From Rosenbergiella nectarea (lineage in GTDB: Bacteria; Pseudomonadota; Gammaproteobacteria; Enterobacterales; Enterobacteriaceae): DNA of 64,000 nucleotides. Under the pieces are notes generated by a model. It made no database searches and was not told where the DNA came from. It saw only the letters and a list, made by a program, of their open reading frames with translations. Positions 42,796 through 54,969 of the stretch are shown here, piece by piece. The stretch lies in contig NZ_FOGC01000001.1 in assembly GCF_900111105.1 (NCBI RefSeq), forward strand, positions 300,549-364,548. The letters run 5' to 3'. Each line of letters starts with the position of its first letter. Within the stretch, counting starts at the first letter, position 1. The translations under genes were made by a program, and so were the position numbers.

Positions 42796-43242
42796 TTACT
42801 CGCCATAATTAAAGGCTGTTGGGTGATTTGATAAGCTACCCGTCGTCGCAGCGTAGAGAATCGTTTTACCATCAATCGATAATTCATCACTCACGTTGAG
42901 CCATTGCAAAGTCTCACGATGCGATTTTTCGTTAGTTTGTAAGTAAAGCCCACTCATCTGCTTGAGCTTTGCGGAGTAAAGCACGGCAAATTGTTGGTTA
43001 CCACAGTTATGCGGTTTACAAATGGCGTAGACCTGATAATCATTCCCTTTAACCGTTACGGTTTGTGCGGGAGACTCCACGCCACCGGTTTTAATCCAGT
43101 TGGGCAGGTGCTGGTGGCTGATTAAGGCAGCGAGTGCTTTCCCCCCCTCCGGCGTTTTGACGAGATCACTAAAGGTTGTGTCCGCGGCAAAAGCACCTGG
43201 TGCGACCAATAGCGCAGCGATAATACCGATTGGCTTTAACAT
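42796..43242 (-). CDS. ivy: Vertebrate-lysozyme inhibitor Ivy
   Basis: A periplasmic inhibitor of C-type lysozymes. The 148-residue precursor has a signal peptide (PIGIIAALLVAPGAFA). The inhibitory loop CKPHNC near residues 75-80 matches the CKPHDC of E. coli Ivy, whose histidine enters the lysozyme active site. The C-terminal SIDGKTILYAATTGSLSNHP is family-typical. ATAGGAGGAATT precedes the ATG. It is transcribed alone. Confidence 0.95.
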   Translation of the reverse strand: MLKPIGIIAALLVAPGAFAADTTFSDLVKTPEGGKALAALISHQHLPNWIKTGGVESPAQTVTVKGNDYQVYAICKPHNCGNQQFAVLYSAKLKQMSGLYLQTNEKSHRETLQWLNVSDELSIDGKTILYAATTGSLSNHPTAFNYGE

Positions 43243-43379
43243 AATTCCTCCTATGACAATTCTCCCCAGTATAGACCTGGATGGGGCATGGTGGGTAATA
43301 ATCGAGATGTTGACTAAATAAGCTGTGTATTGTCTTGTGTTTAGCTCCCAGTATCAGTATTATTACGCGTCAAATTTTT

Positions 43380-43423
43380 CAGCCGCATTTTAAAACGTTC
43401 CTTGCTTCCATGGGCCGCGGCTG
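43380..43423 (+). promoter_or_regulatory. Candidate S6:S18 autoregulatory leader of the rpsF operon
   Basis: CAGCCGC at 43380-43386 pairs with GCGGCTG at 43417-43423, enclosing about 30 bases that contain GGGCC. A closing helix with a nearby CCG is the feature bound by the S6:S18 complex in rpsF leaders. It lies 40 bases before rpsF. The assignment is by position and shape. Confidence 0.5.
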
Positions 43424-43441
43424 ACCCTGACAGGAGGCTGA

Positions 43442-43858
<417 letters not shown>

Positions 43859-43864
43859 TTCTTG

Positions 43865-44414
<550 letters not shown>

Positions 44415-44453
44415 TCGGTAGCTGTCCATTAACGACTTTAAGAGGATAAGGTA

Positions 44454-44903
44454 ATGCAAGTTATTCTGCTTGATAAAGTAGCAAACCTGGGCAACCTAGG
44501 TGATCAGGTCAACGTTAAAGCGGGCTACGCTCGTAACTTCCTGGTACCACAAGGTAAAGCTGTCCCAGCAACTAAAAACAACATCGAGTTTTTCGAAACT
44601 CGCCGTGCTGAGTTAGAAGCTAAATTAGCGGAAACTCTGGCTGCTGCGAATGCTCGTGCTGAGAAAATCAATGCACTGGGTACTGTCACCCTCGCGACTA
44701 AAGCGGGTGATGGCGGTAAACTGTTCGGTTCAATCGGTACTCGCGATATCGCGGATGCTGTGTCCGCTGCAGGTGTTGCTGTTGCTAAAAGTGAAGTGCG
44801 TTTACCAAATGGTGTTCTTCGCACCACTGGTGACCACGAAGTTGATTTCCAAGTTCACGGCGAAGTTTTCGCTAAACTGGTTATCAAAATCGCTGCTGAG
44901 TAA
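44454..44903 (+). CDS. rplI: 50S ribosomal protein L9
   Basis: A 149-residue protein with two globular domains joined by a long helix: [19 protein letters not shown] with [13 protein letters not shown] (N-domain), an Ala/Glu-rich helix, and [16 protein letters not shown] to the C-domain. It binds 23S rRNA near the L1 stalk and affects frame maintenance. GAGGATAAGGTA precedes the ATG. It is the last gene of the operon. Confidence 0.99.
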   Translation: MQVILLDKVANLGNLGDQVNVKAGYARNFLVPQGKAVPATKNNIEFFETRRAELEAKLAETLAAANARAEKINALGTVTLATKAGDGGKLFGSIGTRDIADAVSAAGVAVAKSEVRLPNGVLRTTGDHEVDFQVHGEVFAKLVIKIAAE

Positions 44904-44916
44904 TATCAGCTGTGAG

Positions 44917-44944
44917 AAAAATGCCGGCGAAAGCCGGCATTTTT
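44917..44944. terminator. Bidirectional terminator of rplI and ytfB
   Basis: AAAAATGCCGGC, a GAAA tetraloop and GCCGGCATTTTT form a perfect stem with T-runs on both strands between the convergent genes. Confidence 0.92.
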
Positions 44945-44952
44945 GCTTTTAA

Positions 44953-45450
44953 CTATTGTACTCGCAGAAAACGCCCGTCTTCCTGGCGTACGAACAACAC
45001 TTGTCCCCGCGTATTCTCAAGCGTTAATCCTGTCACGGTATTGTTGGATGTCATCCGTATCTTCACGGCTTGGCCGGCACTTAATGTTCCCAATGGTTTA
45101 TCACTCCCTTGCACGTTAACCATCGCATAGAGGGCTTCCATGGCGAGTCCCTGATCGCGAAATAGCTGCGCTAAGGTTTCTCCTGCGGCAACATGATAGG
45201 TGTGCCATGACCCCTGCGTATCGCTTTGGTCAGCGAGGTTACTAGGCAGGTCAACGTGGCGCAGTGTGACATCTGGAGGGGAGGGGGGCCCGGGTAATAG
45301 TAAGCCGATAATGACCAGCAGAGCTGCGGCGGCCATCGCCCGTCGATGCCAAGGAGAGAAGGGGGCGAGCAGTGGTTCAAGGCGTGGGCGGACCTCGCGC
45401 AGATAAAATTGCCCGATTGCGTTAAGCAAAGTCGAAAACCTCTCCTTCAT
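44953..45450 (-). CDS. ytfB: OapA/YtfB-family cell-division envelope protein
   Basis: A single-pass inner-membrane protein with an OapA domain related to LysM. E. coli YtfB goes to the division septum and binds glycan strands. The 165-residue protein has a cytoplasmic part with SPWHRR, one transmembrane helix (AMAAAALLVIIGLLLP), a short Pro/Ser linker and the C-terminal domain (HTYHVAAGETLAQLFRDQGL to GRFLRVQ). The linker is shorter than the 212-residue E. coli protein. The ATG at 45450 follows AAAGGAGAGAG. Confidence 0.9.
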   Translation of the reverse strand: MKERFSTLLNAIGQFYLREVRPRLEPLLAPFSPWHRRAMAAAALLVIIGLLLPGPPSPPDVTLRHVDLPSNLADQSDTQGSWHTYHVAAGETLAQLFRDQGLAMEALYAMVNVQGSDKPLGTLSAGQAVKIRMTSNNTVTGLTLENTRGQVLFVRQEDGRFLRVQ

Positions 45451-45608
45451 CACTCTCTCCTTTAGCATTGGGTTGAGGTTCAGCCGCTATTACCGCTATC
45501 ATTGTTAATCTTTCTTAAGAAAAAGTCATTACTCGGCGGATCAATTTTACGAATAGCTTGGACGCTGCTATCCTTGCGGTTCAATTTATTTAGAGAAAAG
45601 GAACAGAA

Positions 45609-46229
45609 ATGACGACTCTTTCTTTTGACAGTGTCGAAACGCAAGCAAGCTATGGCATTGGCCTGCAAGTCGGACAGCAATTGTTAGAATCAGGATTACA
45701 AGGTCTTGAGCCTGAAGCGCTATTAGCTGGTCTGCGTGATGCGCTGGAAGGAAATTCGCCGGCTGTGCCTATGGATGTTTTACATCGTGCATTACGTGAA
45801 ATGCACGAGCGTGCGGAAGCGGTTCGTGATGAACGCACTAAAGAAATGGCTGCTGAAGGGGCAAAGTACCTCGAAGAGAACCGCCAGCGTGAAGGCGTGA
45901 ACAGCGCTGAATCTGGTTTACAGTTCCGTGTACTGACGCAAGGTGAAGGCGCTATTCCTTCTCGCCAAGACCGCGTGCGCGTACACTACACGGGTAAATT
46001 AACCGACGGTACGGTGTTCGATAGCTCAGTCGCTCGTGGTGAGCCAGCCGAATTCCCGGTCAGCGGTGTGATCGCTGGATGGATCGAGGCGTTAACCTTG
46101 ATGCCAGTGGGATCAAAGTGGGAGCTTGTCATCCCTCAACATCTTGCTTATGGCGAGCGTGGCGCTGGGGCTTCAATTCCGCCATTCAGTACGTTAGTCT
46201 TTGAAGTTGAATTACTGGATATCCTGTAA
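45609..46229 (+). CDS. fklB: FKBP-type peptidyl-prolyl isomerase FklB (FKBP22)
   Basis: A cytoplasmic dimeric proline isomerase. The 206-residue protein has an N-terminal helical dimerisation domain (about 1-90) and a C-terminal FKBP domain with [31 protein letters not shown] and [13 protein letters not shown]. Length and sequence match E. coli FklB. A strong terminator follows. Confidence 0.97.
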   Translation: MTTLSFDSVETQASYGIGLQVGQQLLESGLQGLEPEALLAGLRDALEGNSPAVPMDVLHRALREMHERAEAVRDERTKEMAAEGAKYLEENRQREGVNSAESGLQFRVLTQGEGAIPSRQDRVRVHYTGKLTDGTVFDSSVARGEPAEFPVSGVIAGWIEALTLMPVGSKWELVIPQHLAYGERGAGASIPPFSTLVFEVELLDIL

Positions 46230-46245
46230 TTCAATCGCAGTAATC

Positions 46246-46270
46246 AACCGGCCTAGGGCCGGTTTTTTTT
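46246..46270 (+). terminator. Terminator of fklB
   Basis: ACCGGCC and GGCCGGT form a 7-bp stem with loop TAG, followed by eight T. Confidence 0.93.
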
Positions 46271-46371
46271 CGCCCACGTAACGAGGTTTACCCAGCCCCT
46301 TTGACGGAGTATGGTAACCTCAACCATTATAAGTTCTGATAATACTAACTGTCGTTGACGGGAGGCTGAGA

Positions 46372-47121
46372 ATGTTAGACCAGATTAATCAGATCGCACG
46401 CCAAGCTGGTGAAGAGATCCTTAAAATCTATCATCGCGAAGAGGGGCTTGATGTGCAGATCAAAACGGATGATTCGCCAGTCACTGCCGCGGACTTAGCA
46501 GCAAATCGCGTAATTATTGATGGCTTACAGGCCTTAACCCCTGATATTCCTATCTTATCTGAAGAGTCAGTCGTGGAATGGTCAGTACGGCAAACGTGGA
46601 CCCGCTACTGGCTGGTTGATCCTCTCGATGGCACCAAAGAATTCATCAAGCGTAATGGTGAGTTCACCGTCAATATAGCCCTGATAGAGGAGGGTAAACC
46701 AATACTTGGTGTGGTTTATGCCCCAGTATTAGATGAACTTTACTGCGCAGCAGAGGGTAAAGCGTGGAAAGAGGACGCTACAGGATCACGTCATCAAATT
46801 ACCGTCGCGAATGCGCAGCCACCTCTCGTCGTGGTGAGTCGTTCTCATGCTAATAATGACCCTGAGCTCAGCGATTATTTACATCAACTTGGCGAACACC
46901 AGACCGTGGCGATTGGTTCCTCCCTTAAATTCTGTTTAGTCGCAGAAGGGAAGGCGCAGCTTTATCCTCGTTTCGGGCCGACCAATATTTGGGATACGGG
47001 GGCTGGCCACGCTGTAGCCCTAGCCGCTGGCGCTCAGGTCACGGATTGGCATGGTCGCACACTCGATTATACCCCTCGTGAATCCTTCTTAAATCCCGGC
47101 TTTCGTGTGTCGCTGTTTTAA
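46372..47121 (+). CDS. cysQ: 3'(2'),5'-bisphosphate nucleotidase CysQ
   Basis: Removes the toxic by-product 3'-phosphoadenosine 5'-phosphate formed in sulfate assimilation. The 249-residue protein belongs to the inositol-phosphatase fold: SEES near residue 63, then the metal-binding [13 protein letters not shown] (about 83-95) and the C-terminal [26 protein letters not shown] precedes the ATG. In E. coli cpdB lies beside it; here it does not. Confidence 0.97.
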   Translation: MLDQINQIARQAGEEILKIYHREEGLDVQIKTDDSPVTAADLAANRVIIDGLQALTPDIPILSEESVVEWSVRQTWTRYWLVDPLDGTKEFIKRNGEFTVNIALIEEGKPILGVVYAPVLDELYCAAEGKAWKEDATGSRHQITVANAQPPLVVVSRSHANNDPELSDYLHQLGEHQTVAIGSSLKFCLVAEGKAQLYPRFGPTNIWDTGAGHAVALAAGAQVTDWHGRTLDYTPRESFLNPGFRVSLF

Positions 47122-47133
47122 TTCCACTGCTTT

Positions 47134-47165
47134 TCTTTTGCTCCCTCATAGGCGGGGGCAAAAGA
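47134..47165 (+). terminator. Terminator of cysQ
   Basis: TCTTTTGCTCCC and GGGGGCAAAAGA pair over 12 positions with one G-U and an 8-base loop, followed by ATTTTCTTT. The remaining bases up to ytfK are AT-rich and hold no gene. Confidence 0.75.
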
Positions 47166-47392
47166 ATTTTCTTTCGCCATAAATTTGTCATCAAACCTGC
47201 CGATAATTCTGAGTAGTTTCTTAATCGTAAGAAATAAAAAGGCTTGGATTTCATTATCAAATACTGAATTACTAGTCAAAATCATTATTTTTGATAGGTT
47301 AATCAAAGGTTATTAGTCTGTAATTTTTGTGTTTTCTGGATAACAAACTACACTCTATCTCAGAACGCAGGAGCGAAAGAGAGAAAGACTCA

Positions 47393-47596
47393 GTGAAAAT
47401 TTATAAGCGATATAATCCGATTCAAATCGCCCGTTACGTTAAGACGCTATTCAAAGGCGAGATTTATATTAAGGATGTTGGCGAGTTTCATTTCGACCAA
47501 GGAAGGGTATTGAAACCTGTGAATGGCGATATTCAGCGTTTAAGCATAATGTCTGAAATTAATCGTCAGGTGAATAAGTTACAAATCAAATTCTAA
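47393..47596 (+). CDS. ytfK: DUF1107 stringent-response adjuster YtfK
   Basis: A 67-residue protein that in E. coli binds SpoT and favours (p)ppGpp synthesis under phosphate and fatty-acid limitation. The sequence KIYKRYNPIQIARYVKTLFK, IYIKDVGEFHFDQGRVL and SIMSEINRQVNKLQ matches YtfK along its length. The GTG at 47393 gives the family start; an ATG 22 codons earlier would add an unrelated tail. It is followed by a strong hairpin. Confidence 0.93.
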   Translation: MKIYKRYNPIQIARYVKTLFKGEIYIKDVGEFHFDQGRVLKPVNGDIQRLSIMSEINRQVNKLQIKF

Positions 47597-47600
47597 TTAT

Positions 47601-47631
47601 CGGGCCACCGAAGCTCAGCTTCTGTGGCCCG
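47601..47631. terminator. Bidirectional hairpin between ytfK and paeA
   Basis: CGGGCCAC with GAAGCT pairs with AGCTTC and GTGGCCCG in a long interrupted stem closed by a tiny loop. It occupies almost the whole 40-base gap between the convergent genes. Confidence 0.75.
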
Positions 47632-47636
47632 AGCCA

Positions 47637-48983
47637 TTATTGCTGCTTACCCGTAATCTCGTCGATAACTTGGCCCGCAGGGGTTAATGGAGTAGGGCGT
47701 TCATCGCTTACTCGAGTGACTAACAGTTGGTCAATCCGGTAGTTGTCGATATCAACCACCTCGAATTTATAGCCAGAGAAGATGACAAAGTCAGTCCGCT
47801 TAGGGATCTTACGCAGCATATACATCATAAAACCGCCAATGGTTTCATAGTTACCCGAGTGAGGGAACTCTTCGATATGCAGTACACGTACGACATCATC
47901 AATCGGTGTTCCGCCTTCGACTAACCACGAATTGGCATCACGCGCCACGATTTGCTCTTCAAAACCTTGCCCAACTAAATCGCCCATCAGCGTCGTCATC
48001 ACATCGTTGAGCGTGATGATCCCGACCACTAAGGCATATTCGTTCATAATCACCGCGAAATCTTCACCCGCAGTCTTGAAACTTTCTAGAGCTTCAGAGA
48101 GCGTTAAGGTATCCGGTACGATCAAGGCTGAACGGATCTGTACGCCACTGGTTAAGGTCATGCTCTGATTACCCAGCACACGTAACAGCAACTCTTTAGA
48201 ATCGACATAACCGACGATATGGTCAATATCACCATTACAGACTAAGAATTTCGAGTGAGGGTGATCGGCAATTTTCGATTTTAAGACCGCTTCTTCTTCA
48301 TTCAGATCAAACCAGACAATGTTTTCCCGTGAGGTCATAGAGGAAGGGACAGTACGTGATTCAAGTTCGAAAACGTTTTCGATCAGCTCGTGTTCTTGCT
48401 TACGCAACACGCCTGCTAAGGCACCCGCTTCCACTACCGCATAAATATCATCTGGCGTGATATCGTCTTTGCGATCCATGGGGATTTTAAAGAGACGGAA
48501 AACGTTGTTAGCCATACCATTAAAAAACCAGACTAATGGACGGAAAATCAATAAACAGATCCGCATCGGTCCAATAATACGTAGTGCGATGGCTTCTGGA
48601 GCGATCATACCAATACGTTTCGGTGTGAGGTCAGCGAACAGAATAAAGAGGCTTGTCACGATGGTGAAAGAACAGATAAAACTCAGCTTTTCTGATAATT
48701 CTGGAGATAAGAACCGATGAAAGAAATCAGAGAAAACTGGCATGAAAGCGGAGTCTCCGACGATACCCCCCAGAATGGCTACGGCATTAACCCCAATTTG
48801 TACAACGGTAAAGAACATGCCGGGTGATTCTTGAAGCTTGAGCACATGCTCTGCACGGATATCACCGTCATTGGCGAGGAGTTTGAGTTTAATTTTCCGG
48901 GCAGCGGCCAGAGAGATCTCTGACATAGCAAAGAAAAAACTAATAACAATTAATACTAGGATGACAAGTAAGCTATCTAACAT
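47637..48983 (-). CDS. paeA: Polyamine exporter PaeA (YtfL)
   Basis: A 448-residue inner-membrane protein of the CNNM/CorC type. E. coli YtfL (PaeA) exports cadaverine and putrescine in stationary phase. The N-terminal DUF21 domain has four hydrophobic segments (LVILVLIVISFFFAMSEISLAA and later ones). Two CBS domains (about 205-330) and a C-terminal CorC_HlyC domain (about 345-425) follow. With patA and the PlaP-like importer, this region carries import, breakdown and export genes for polyamines. It is divergent from tamA; msrA, which lies between them in E. coli, is absent. Confidence 0.93.
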   Translation of the reverse strand: MLDSLLVILVLIVISFFFAMSEISLAAARKIKLKLLANDGDIRAEHVLKLQESPGMFFTVVQIGVNAVAILGGIVGDSAFMPVFSDFFHRFLSPELSEKLSFICSFTIVTSLFILFADLTPKRIGMIAPEAIALRIIGPMRICLLIFRPLVWFFNGMANNVFRLFKIPMDRKDDITPDDIYAVVEAGALAGVLRKQEHELIENVFELESRTVPSSMTSRENIVWFDLNEEEAVLKSKIADHPHSKFLVCNGDIDHIVGYVDSKELLLRVLGNQSMTLTSGVQIRSALIVPDTLTLSEALESFKTAGEDFAVIMNEYALVVGIITLNDVMTTLMGDLVGQGFEEQIVARDANSWLVEGGTPIDDVVRVLHIEEFPHSGNYETIGGFMMYMLRKIPKRTDFVIFSGYKFEVVDIDNYRIDQLLVTRVSDERPTPLTPAGQVIDEITGKQQ

Positions 48984-49403
48984 AAGGAGTCCGAAGTTTA
49001 TAAGCTTGTCATTTTTGGCCTGGGCAACTTCTCAACAAAGCATTATTCAGGCAATCAGTGAGGAAGAACACGTTATCCGTGCCAAAAATGTCTGTCAGGG
49101 CATATTCACTATGAATAATGCTCAGCAACAGAAGTGACAGTGATGACTGCCTAAGCAGAGTATAGCAGTAGCGAGGAATAAGTCGCTAGAGGGATCTGAG
49201 CAGAAATTCAGCCTTATAGAAGGCTTTTCGATCACTGGTTGTAATTTGCGCAGGGTTTTTGGACAATGACGTAATTGATAAGAAAAATTTTTATTCAATT
49301 TCGCCTTTATAAGGTTTAGGCAAGACTAAGCTTACTACAGTGTGTATATTTCAATGTCATTACGCGATTTGCTGCTGCAAATGGATGTTTAACAGGAGAG
49401 TTC
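48984..49403. promoter_or_regulatory. Intergenic region between paeA and tamA
   Basis: These 420 bases have no credible gene in any frame; msrA is not here. A small hairpin AGCCTT/AAGGCT lies at about 49210-49226. The tamA promoter probably lies near 49275-49315, where TTGATA and TATAAG are seen. No known riboswitch pattern was recognised upstream of paeA. Confidence 0.4.
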
Positions 49404-51143
49404 GTGGCACGTTTAACCCATTATAGTATGGCAGCACTTTTGTTCGCCGCCCCTTCACTTCAGGCCGCGACGGTCAGGTTGAACCTTGAAGGTCTCTCTG
49501 GCGAACTACAAAATAATGTCAGAGTCAGGTTGGCGACCATTACCAGCGAAGAGATCAGTGCGGATAGCCGTTTTCAAGCACGTCTGGATGCAGTCATCAA
49601 ACAAAGTTTGCGGGCACTGGGCTATTATGAGCCGGTGATTACCTATCGTGTTTCGCCGGAACAAGCGCTGCCCTCTGGTAACGTACTGACTGTCCATGTT
49701 GATCCGGGAGTGCCGGTCAAAATCGGTGGCAGCACCTTATCAGTCGAAGGTGAGGGGCAGCACGACACTGAGTACCAGCAATGGGTTGAGCAAGGTCGTC
49801 CTAAAGTTGGGACCGTTCTCAACCATGGTGATTACGATAAATTCAAAAACGGCTTTTCCAGTATTGCGCTACGTAAAGGATACTTCGATGGGGCTTATCG
49901 TAAAAGCCAATTAGGGGTATCGCTTCCTTTACATCAAGCGTTTTGGGATATCGACTACGATACCGGTCAACGCTATCGCTTTGGCAAAGTGACGTTCTCA
50001 GGATCGCAAATCAGAGAAGAGTATTTAGAAAAATTGGTGCCTTTCCACGAAGGTGACTACTACGATTCAAAAACCTTAGCAGAATTAAACCGTCGCTTAT
50101 CAGCAATGGGCTGGTTCGGTTCGGTAGTGGCTGCGCCTGAATTTGAGGGTGCGCAAAAAACTAAAGTCTTACCGATCAATGCAGCGGTGACCCCTGCGGT
50201 GAAAAACAGCTTAGAGGCCGGCGCGGGCTTTTCGACCGACGTTGGTCCGCAACTTAAAGCCACTTGGAACCGACCGTGGGTGAATGAATATGGCCATAGC
50301 ATTACGGCTAATACCTATTTGTCGCAACCTGAGCAGCAATTAGATTTCACCTATAAAATCCCACTATTAAAAAACCCTATCGAGCAGTATTACACCATTA
50401 AGGGTGGGCTGAAGCGCACGGACTTAAACGATACCAAGGCCGATTCGACGACGATCGTCGGGTCGCGCTATTGGGAAAACAGCAGTGGTTGGCAAAAAGC
50501 GCTCAATTTAACGTGGCGTTTGGACCACTATACCCAAGGTAATTACACCAATACCACGATGCTGCTTTATCCTGGTGCGAGCATTAATAGAACCCGTTCG
50601 CGCGGGGGATTGATGCCGACATGGGGCGACTCACAGCGCTACTCAGTCGATTTTTCCGATACGACCTGGGGCTCAGGGGCTGACTTTGTCATATTACAAG
50701 CCTCTAATGTGTGGATCCGGACCTATGCGGAGAAACACCGCTTCGTCGTGAGGGGGACATTAGGCTGGATTGAAACTGACGACTTTGACAAAGTCCCGCC
50801 GGATCTACGTTTCTTCGCCGGGGGCGACCGCAGTATCCGTGGCTACAAATATAAAGATGTCTCACCTCGTGATAGCGATAACAACTTAACCGGTGCCAGC
50901 AAAATGGCGACGGGGTCGTTTGAATATCAATATAACGTCACTGGGAAATGGTGGGGGGCGGCGTTTCTCGATAGCGGTGAAGCGGTTAACAATTTCAAAG
51001 ATAGCGATATCAAAACCGGTGCTGGGGTAGGGGTACGTTGGGCTTCGCCTGTTGGCCCGATCAAATTCGATATCGCTACCCCGCTTGGTGACAAAGATTC
51101 CCATGGTGTTCAGTTTTATATTGGCTTAGGACCTGAATTATGA
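49404..51143 (+). CDS. tamA: Translocation and assembly module TamA
   Basis: An outer-membrane protein of the Omp85 family. With TamB it helps insert autotransporters and move phospholipids to the outer membrane. The 579-residue protein has a signal peptide, three POTRA domains (about 22-265) and a 16-strand barrel with the motifs [16 protein letters not shown] and [17 protein letters not shown], ending in GLGPEL. The GTG start follows ACAGGAGAGTTC. The end overlaps tamB by four bases. Confidence 0.97.
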   Translation: MARLTHYSMAALLFAAPSLQAATVRLNLEGLSGELQNNVRVRLATITSEEISADSRFQARLDAVIKQSLRALGYYEPVITYRVSPEQALPSGNVLTVHVDPGVPVKIGGSTLSVEGEGQHDTEYQQWVEQGRPKVGTVLNHGDYDKFKNGFSSIALRKGYFDGAYRKSQLGVSLPLHQAFWDIDYDTGQRYRFGKVTFSGSQIREEYLEKLVPFHEGDYYDSKTLAELNRRLSAMGWFGSVVAAPEFEGAQKTKVLPINAAVTPAVKNSLEAGAGFSTDVGPQLKATWNRPWVNEYGHSITANTYLSQPEQQLDFTYKIPLLKNPIEQYYTIKGGLKRTDLNDTKADSTTIVGSRYWENSSGWQKALNLTWRLDHYTQGNYTNTTMLLYPGASINRTRSRGGLMPTWGDSQRYSVDFSDTTWGSGADFVILQASNVWIRTYAEKHRFVVRGTLGWIETDDFDKVPPDLRFFAGGDRSIRGYKYKDVSPRDSDNNLTGASKMATGSFEYQYNVTGKWWGAAFLDSGEAVNNFKDSDIKTGAGVGVRWASPVGPIKFDIATPLGDKDSHGVQFYIGLGPEL

Positions 51144-54100
51144 GTTGGTGGAAAAAAGGATTAATCGGCCTGCTCGTCATCGTCTTACTGCTGATGACGA
51201 CCGTTGCCTTCTTAATTGGTACAACCACTGGTTTGCATCTGTTATTCAAAGGGGCAAACCGTTGGGTGCCTGGCCTGCATATCAGCAAAGTCGAAGGCGG
51301 CTGGCGTGACCTAACGTTGCGGGATATCACTTATCAAATGCAGGGGGTCGAGGTACGCGGGGGCCAGCTTCATCTGGCGGTGAAAACTTCCTGTCTTTGG
51401 CACTCCTCGGTATGTGTTGACGATCTCTCACTAAGCGATGTCAGTGTCGTGGTTGATACCAGTAAGATGGCCCCCACTGCGCCGGTTGACGAGACAAAAA
51501 GCGAACCGTTAACCGATATTTCAACACCGTATCCACTGACGCTTAACCATCTCGGCTTGCGAAATATCAATGTTAAAGTCGATGATACAAGTATTGCACT
51601 CGGCGAGTTCAGTACAGGTATTGCTTGGCAGAATCGTCAAATTACGTTAGCCCCCACCCAAATTAATAATTTCTTATTAGCCTTACCGACCGTAGCGAAA
51701 GTGGCGGTGGATAACGCTGCACAAGCGACCAAAACCGCGATCACTCAAACGGCTGAGCAGGCCGCACAGCAGAAGAAAGCGGAAGACGAACAGGCTCGTC
51801 TTGCGGCGCAACAGCCGCCATTGGGCGATACCCTACGTGCGCTATTTGCTAAGCCATTATTGGATCTACCTTCAGTGACCCTACCGGTGGATGTCGATAT
51901 TCAAGGGATTACCGGCAATACCTTGAGGGTAACGGGGGACACCGAGTTAACCATTAATCAACTTAATCTGAAAGCTCGTGCCCAGAATAACCATATTGCC
52001 TTACAACAGTTACAAGTTCAGGCGATACAAGGGCAGCTGCATGCCAGCGGCGACGCTGATTTAGCCAATAATTGGCCCGTTAACATGAACCTTAACAGCA
52101 CGCTAAATGTTGACCCGATTAAAGGGCAAAAAGTGAAGCTGACGCTGAAAGGGAACATGAAACAGCAAGTTGATTTAGCAATAAATCTTTCAGGCCCGGT
52201 GAAAGCTCAGCTGAATGCTATGGCAAAACCGGCGACGATCGGCTTACCTTTCTCCTTAAAACTGAACAGCCCACGTTTACGCTGGCCGCTCACCGGCCCC
52301 GCACAGGTCCAGGTCGATAACATTAATGTGGAGACGTCGGGTAAGGCTTCTGATTACCGTATTCACCTGGCGGCAGCCTTAACCGGGCAGGATATTCCGC
52401 CTGCACAAATCTCGTTAAACGGTAAGGGCGATCTCGGCCAGTTCAGCTTAGACCGGCTCCGTGTCGCTGCCCTGCAAGGGAATATTGATCTCAATGCATT
52501 AGTGGATTGGAATAAAGCGATCAGCTGGCGCAGTGAGTTAACCCTAAACAACATCAATACTGCACGGCAATACCCAGACTGGCCTACCAAGCTCGATGGT
52601 CAAATTACAACCAAAGGGAGTGTGTTTGGTGGGACTTGGCAGTTAAGTGTGCCGAAAGTTGATATTAAAGGTAACGTTAAACAGAACCCGGTCAATATTG
52701 AAGGCAGCCTGCAAGGCAATAGCTACATGCAGTGGAAAGTGCCGAAAATGTTAGTCGCATTGGGTCGTAACCACTTCAATGTTCATGGCCAACTGAACGA
52801 TACGCTGATGCTCGATGCGGATATTGATGCACCGGCGCTCGACAATGCCTTGCCAGGACTTGGCGGAACCCTTAAAGGGGTGATCAATGCCCGAGGTACC
52901 CTCAAGCAGCCGGAGCTGAAGGTTGATCTGCAAGGACGAGCCTTGCGTTGGCAGCAGATACGCCTGCAGTCATTAGCCTTGAAGGGCAATGTCAGCTCTG
53001 CTGAGCAGATATCGGGTAACTTGAACCTGAATCTGCAACAGTTGCATCAAGAAGGGGTCGATATTCAGCAAATTCTGCTAAACGCTGGCGGTAATGAGCA
53101 AGCCCATCAACTCACCTTGAAAGTCACTGGCAAGCCGGTGGCAGGCGAGTTAGCGCTAAAAGGCCATTTCGATCGTCAGCAGCAACGTTGGCAAGGTAGC
53201 TTAACTCGGAGTCAATTCTCGACGCCAGTGGGTAATGTGACCTTAAGCCGTGCGATGAGCCTCGATTATCAGAATCTTAAACAGACGATTACCGTCGGTA
53301 GCCATTGCTGGTTGAATCCTAATGCGGAGCTATGCGTACCCGAACCTATCGTGGCGGGCCCAGCGGGGCATGCACATCTGCAGATCCGCAAACTCGACCT
53401 GGCGATGCTAAAAGACTTCCTGCCCGCACAAACGCAGCTATCAGGACGTTTTAGTGGCGATACGCGGGTAAATTGGACGGCGACTGGCGGACTACCTGAC
53501 GCGAACCTAAGCTTGACCGGCCAAGGGGTCGAGGTACGTCAAGATGTACAAGGTAAGATGCTACCCATTGCTTTCGACCGGTTAGATCTGAAAGCGGCAT
53601 TAGTGAAAGGTAAAGCGCAGCTGCAGTGGCTTATCAAGCTGGCTAACAATGGACAGCTAACCGGTAATGTACAGGTTGCTGATCCCGAGAATCGTCGGAC
53701 CTTAGGCGGGACGGTAGGGATCGATAATCTCTCCTTGGCAATTCTTAATCCGGCGCTATCAAAAGGCGAAAGTGTTCAAGGGATACTGAATAGCCAGTTA
53801 CGCTTAGGCGGCTCGTTACAAAATCCACAAGTGTTTGGTCAACTCGCGCTTAAAAATGCAAAAGCACAAACCAGTGCGATGCCGGTAGAATTGACTGATG
53901 CGAACCTTTCGATGGTCTTTAATGGCATGTCATCGACGCTTGAAGGATTAATCCAAACGGCTCATGGTAATTTAAATCTGTCGGGCAATGCCGATTGGCG
54001 TCAGCTTGATAACTGGCGTGCGCACATTGCCGCGAAGGGTGAAAAAATCCGCGTCACCGTGCCACCGATGGTGAGGATGGATGTCTCGCCGGACCTCACT

Positions 54101-54967
54101 TTTGATGCCACGCCAGCGGCCTTTAACCTCGATGGGCGAGTCGATATTCCGTGGGCGAGAATCGTGGTGCAAGATGTGCCAGAAAGCGCGGTCGGCGTAT
54201 CGTCGGATGAAGTGATGCTCGACGAACATCTACAGCCGATCAAACCGACCACGACTAGCATGGCGATTAACAGTAACCTGATTATTCATGTAGGCGATGA
54301 TGTAAGGTTATCGGCATTTGGTCTTAACGCGCTGTTGAATGGCGACCTTAAAGTTGGGCAAGGGAAAAATGGCTTGGGCCTAAATGGACAAATCAATATT
54401 CCTTCAGGCCGCTTCCATGCTTATGGACAAGACTTAATCGTGCGCAAAGGGCAGCTACAGTTCTCGGGGCCGCCGGACCAACCTTATGTGAACTTAGAGG
54501 CTATCCGTAACCCCGATGCAACCGAGGACAACGTTACCGCGGGTATCCGTGTCACCGGTTTAGCCGATGAGCCGAAAGTTGAGGTCTTCTCCGACCCGAC
54601 GATGTCTCAGCAAGCCGCACTCTCTTATTTATTAAGAGGCCAAGGTCTTGGAAACAGTGATGACAGTAATGCATTAACTTCTGCTTTAGTTGGTTTAGGG
54701 GTTGCACAAAGTGGTCAAGTTATGGGTAAAATCGGCGAGACTTTTGGTGTCAGCAATTTAGCGTTAGATACCGCGGGCGTTGGCGACAGCCAACAAGTCC
54801 AAGTCAGTGGCTATGTACTACCAGGCCTACAAGTAAAATACGGAGTGGGACTCTTCGATTCGTTAGCAACACTTACGCTACGATATCGTTTGATGCCTAA
54901 ACTCTACCTGGAAGCAGTGTCTGGCGTCGACCAGGCATTGGATGTGCTTTATAAGTTTGAGTTTTAG
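51140..54967 (+). CDS. tamB: Translocation and assembly module TamB
   Basis: A 1275-residue AsmA-like protein anchored in the inner membrane by one helix ([20 protein letters not shown]). It forms a long hydrophobic beta-taco groove across the periplasm for lipid transport to the outer membrane. The C-terminal DUF490 domain (about 930-1275) interacts with TamA and ends LYKFEF. An Ala/Gln-rich charged segment near residues 195-225 ([20 protein letters not shown]) looks like an inserted coiled coil. The start overlaps the tamA stop. Confidence 0.97.
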   Translation: MSWWKKGLIGLLVIVLLLMTTVAFLIGTTTGLHLLFKGANRWVPGLHISKVEGGWRDLTLRDITYQMQGVEVRGGQLHLAVKTSCLWHSSVCVDDLSLSDVSVVVDTSKMAPTAPVDETKSEPLTDISTPYPLTLNHLGLRNINVKVDDTSIALGEFSTGIAWQNRQITLAPTQINNFLLALPTVAKVAVDNAAQATKTAITQTAEQAAQQKKAEDEQARLAAQQPPLGDTLRALFAKPLLDLPSVTLPVDVDIQGITGNTLRVTGDTELTINQLNLKARAQNNHIALQQLQVQAIQGQLHASGDADLANNWPVNMNLNSTLNVDPIKGQKVKLTLKGNMKQQVDLAINLSGPVKAQLNAMAKPATIGLPFSLKLNSPRLRWPLTGPAQVQVDNINVETSGKASDYRIHLAAALTGQDIPPAQISLNGKGDLGQFSLDRLRVAALQGNIDLNALVDWNKAISWRSELTLNNINTARQYPDWPTKLDGQITTKGSVFGGTWQLSVPKVDIKGNVKQNPVNIEGSLQGNSYMQWKVPKMLVALGRNHFNVHGQLNDTLMLDADIDAPALDNALPGLGGTLKGVINARGTLKQPELKVDLQGRALRWQQIRLQSLALKGNVSSAEQISGNLNLNLQQLHQEGVDIQQILLNAGGNEQAHQLTLKVTGKPVAGELALKGHFDRQQQRWQGSLTRSQFSTPVGNVTLSRAMSLDYQNLKQTITVGSHCWLNPNAELCVPEPIVAGPAGHAHLQIRKLDLAMLKDFLPAQTQLSGRFSGDTRVNWTATGGLPDANLSLTGQGVEVRQDVQGKMLPIAFDRLDLKAALVKGKAQLQWLIKLANNGQLTGNVQVADPENRRTLGGTVGIDNLSLAILNPALSKGESVQGILNSQLRLGGSLQNPQVFGQLALKNAKAQTSAMPVELTDANLSMVFNGMSSTLEGLIQTAHGNLNLSGNADWRQLDNWRAHIAAKGEKIRVTVPPMVRMDVSPDLTFDATPAAFNLDGRVDIPWARIVVQDVPESAVGVSSDEVMLDEHLQPIKPTTTSMAINSNLIIHVGDDVRLSAFGLNALLNGDLKVGQGKNGLGLNGQINIPSGRFHAYGQDLIVRKGQLQFSGPPDQPYVNLEAIRNPDATEDNVTAGIRVTGLADEPKVEVFSDPTMSQQAALSYLLRGQGLGNSDDSNALTSALVGLGVAQSGQVMGKIGETFGVSNLALDTAGVGDSQQVQVSGYVLPGLQVKYGVGLFDSLATLTLRYRLMPKLYLEAVSGVDQALDVLYKFEF

Positions 54968-54969
54968 CT

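Noticed and set aside
48838..49137. A 99-codon plus-strand open frame at the start of paeA
   Set aside because: It overlaps the paeA N-terminus on the other strand and has no family features.
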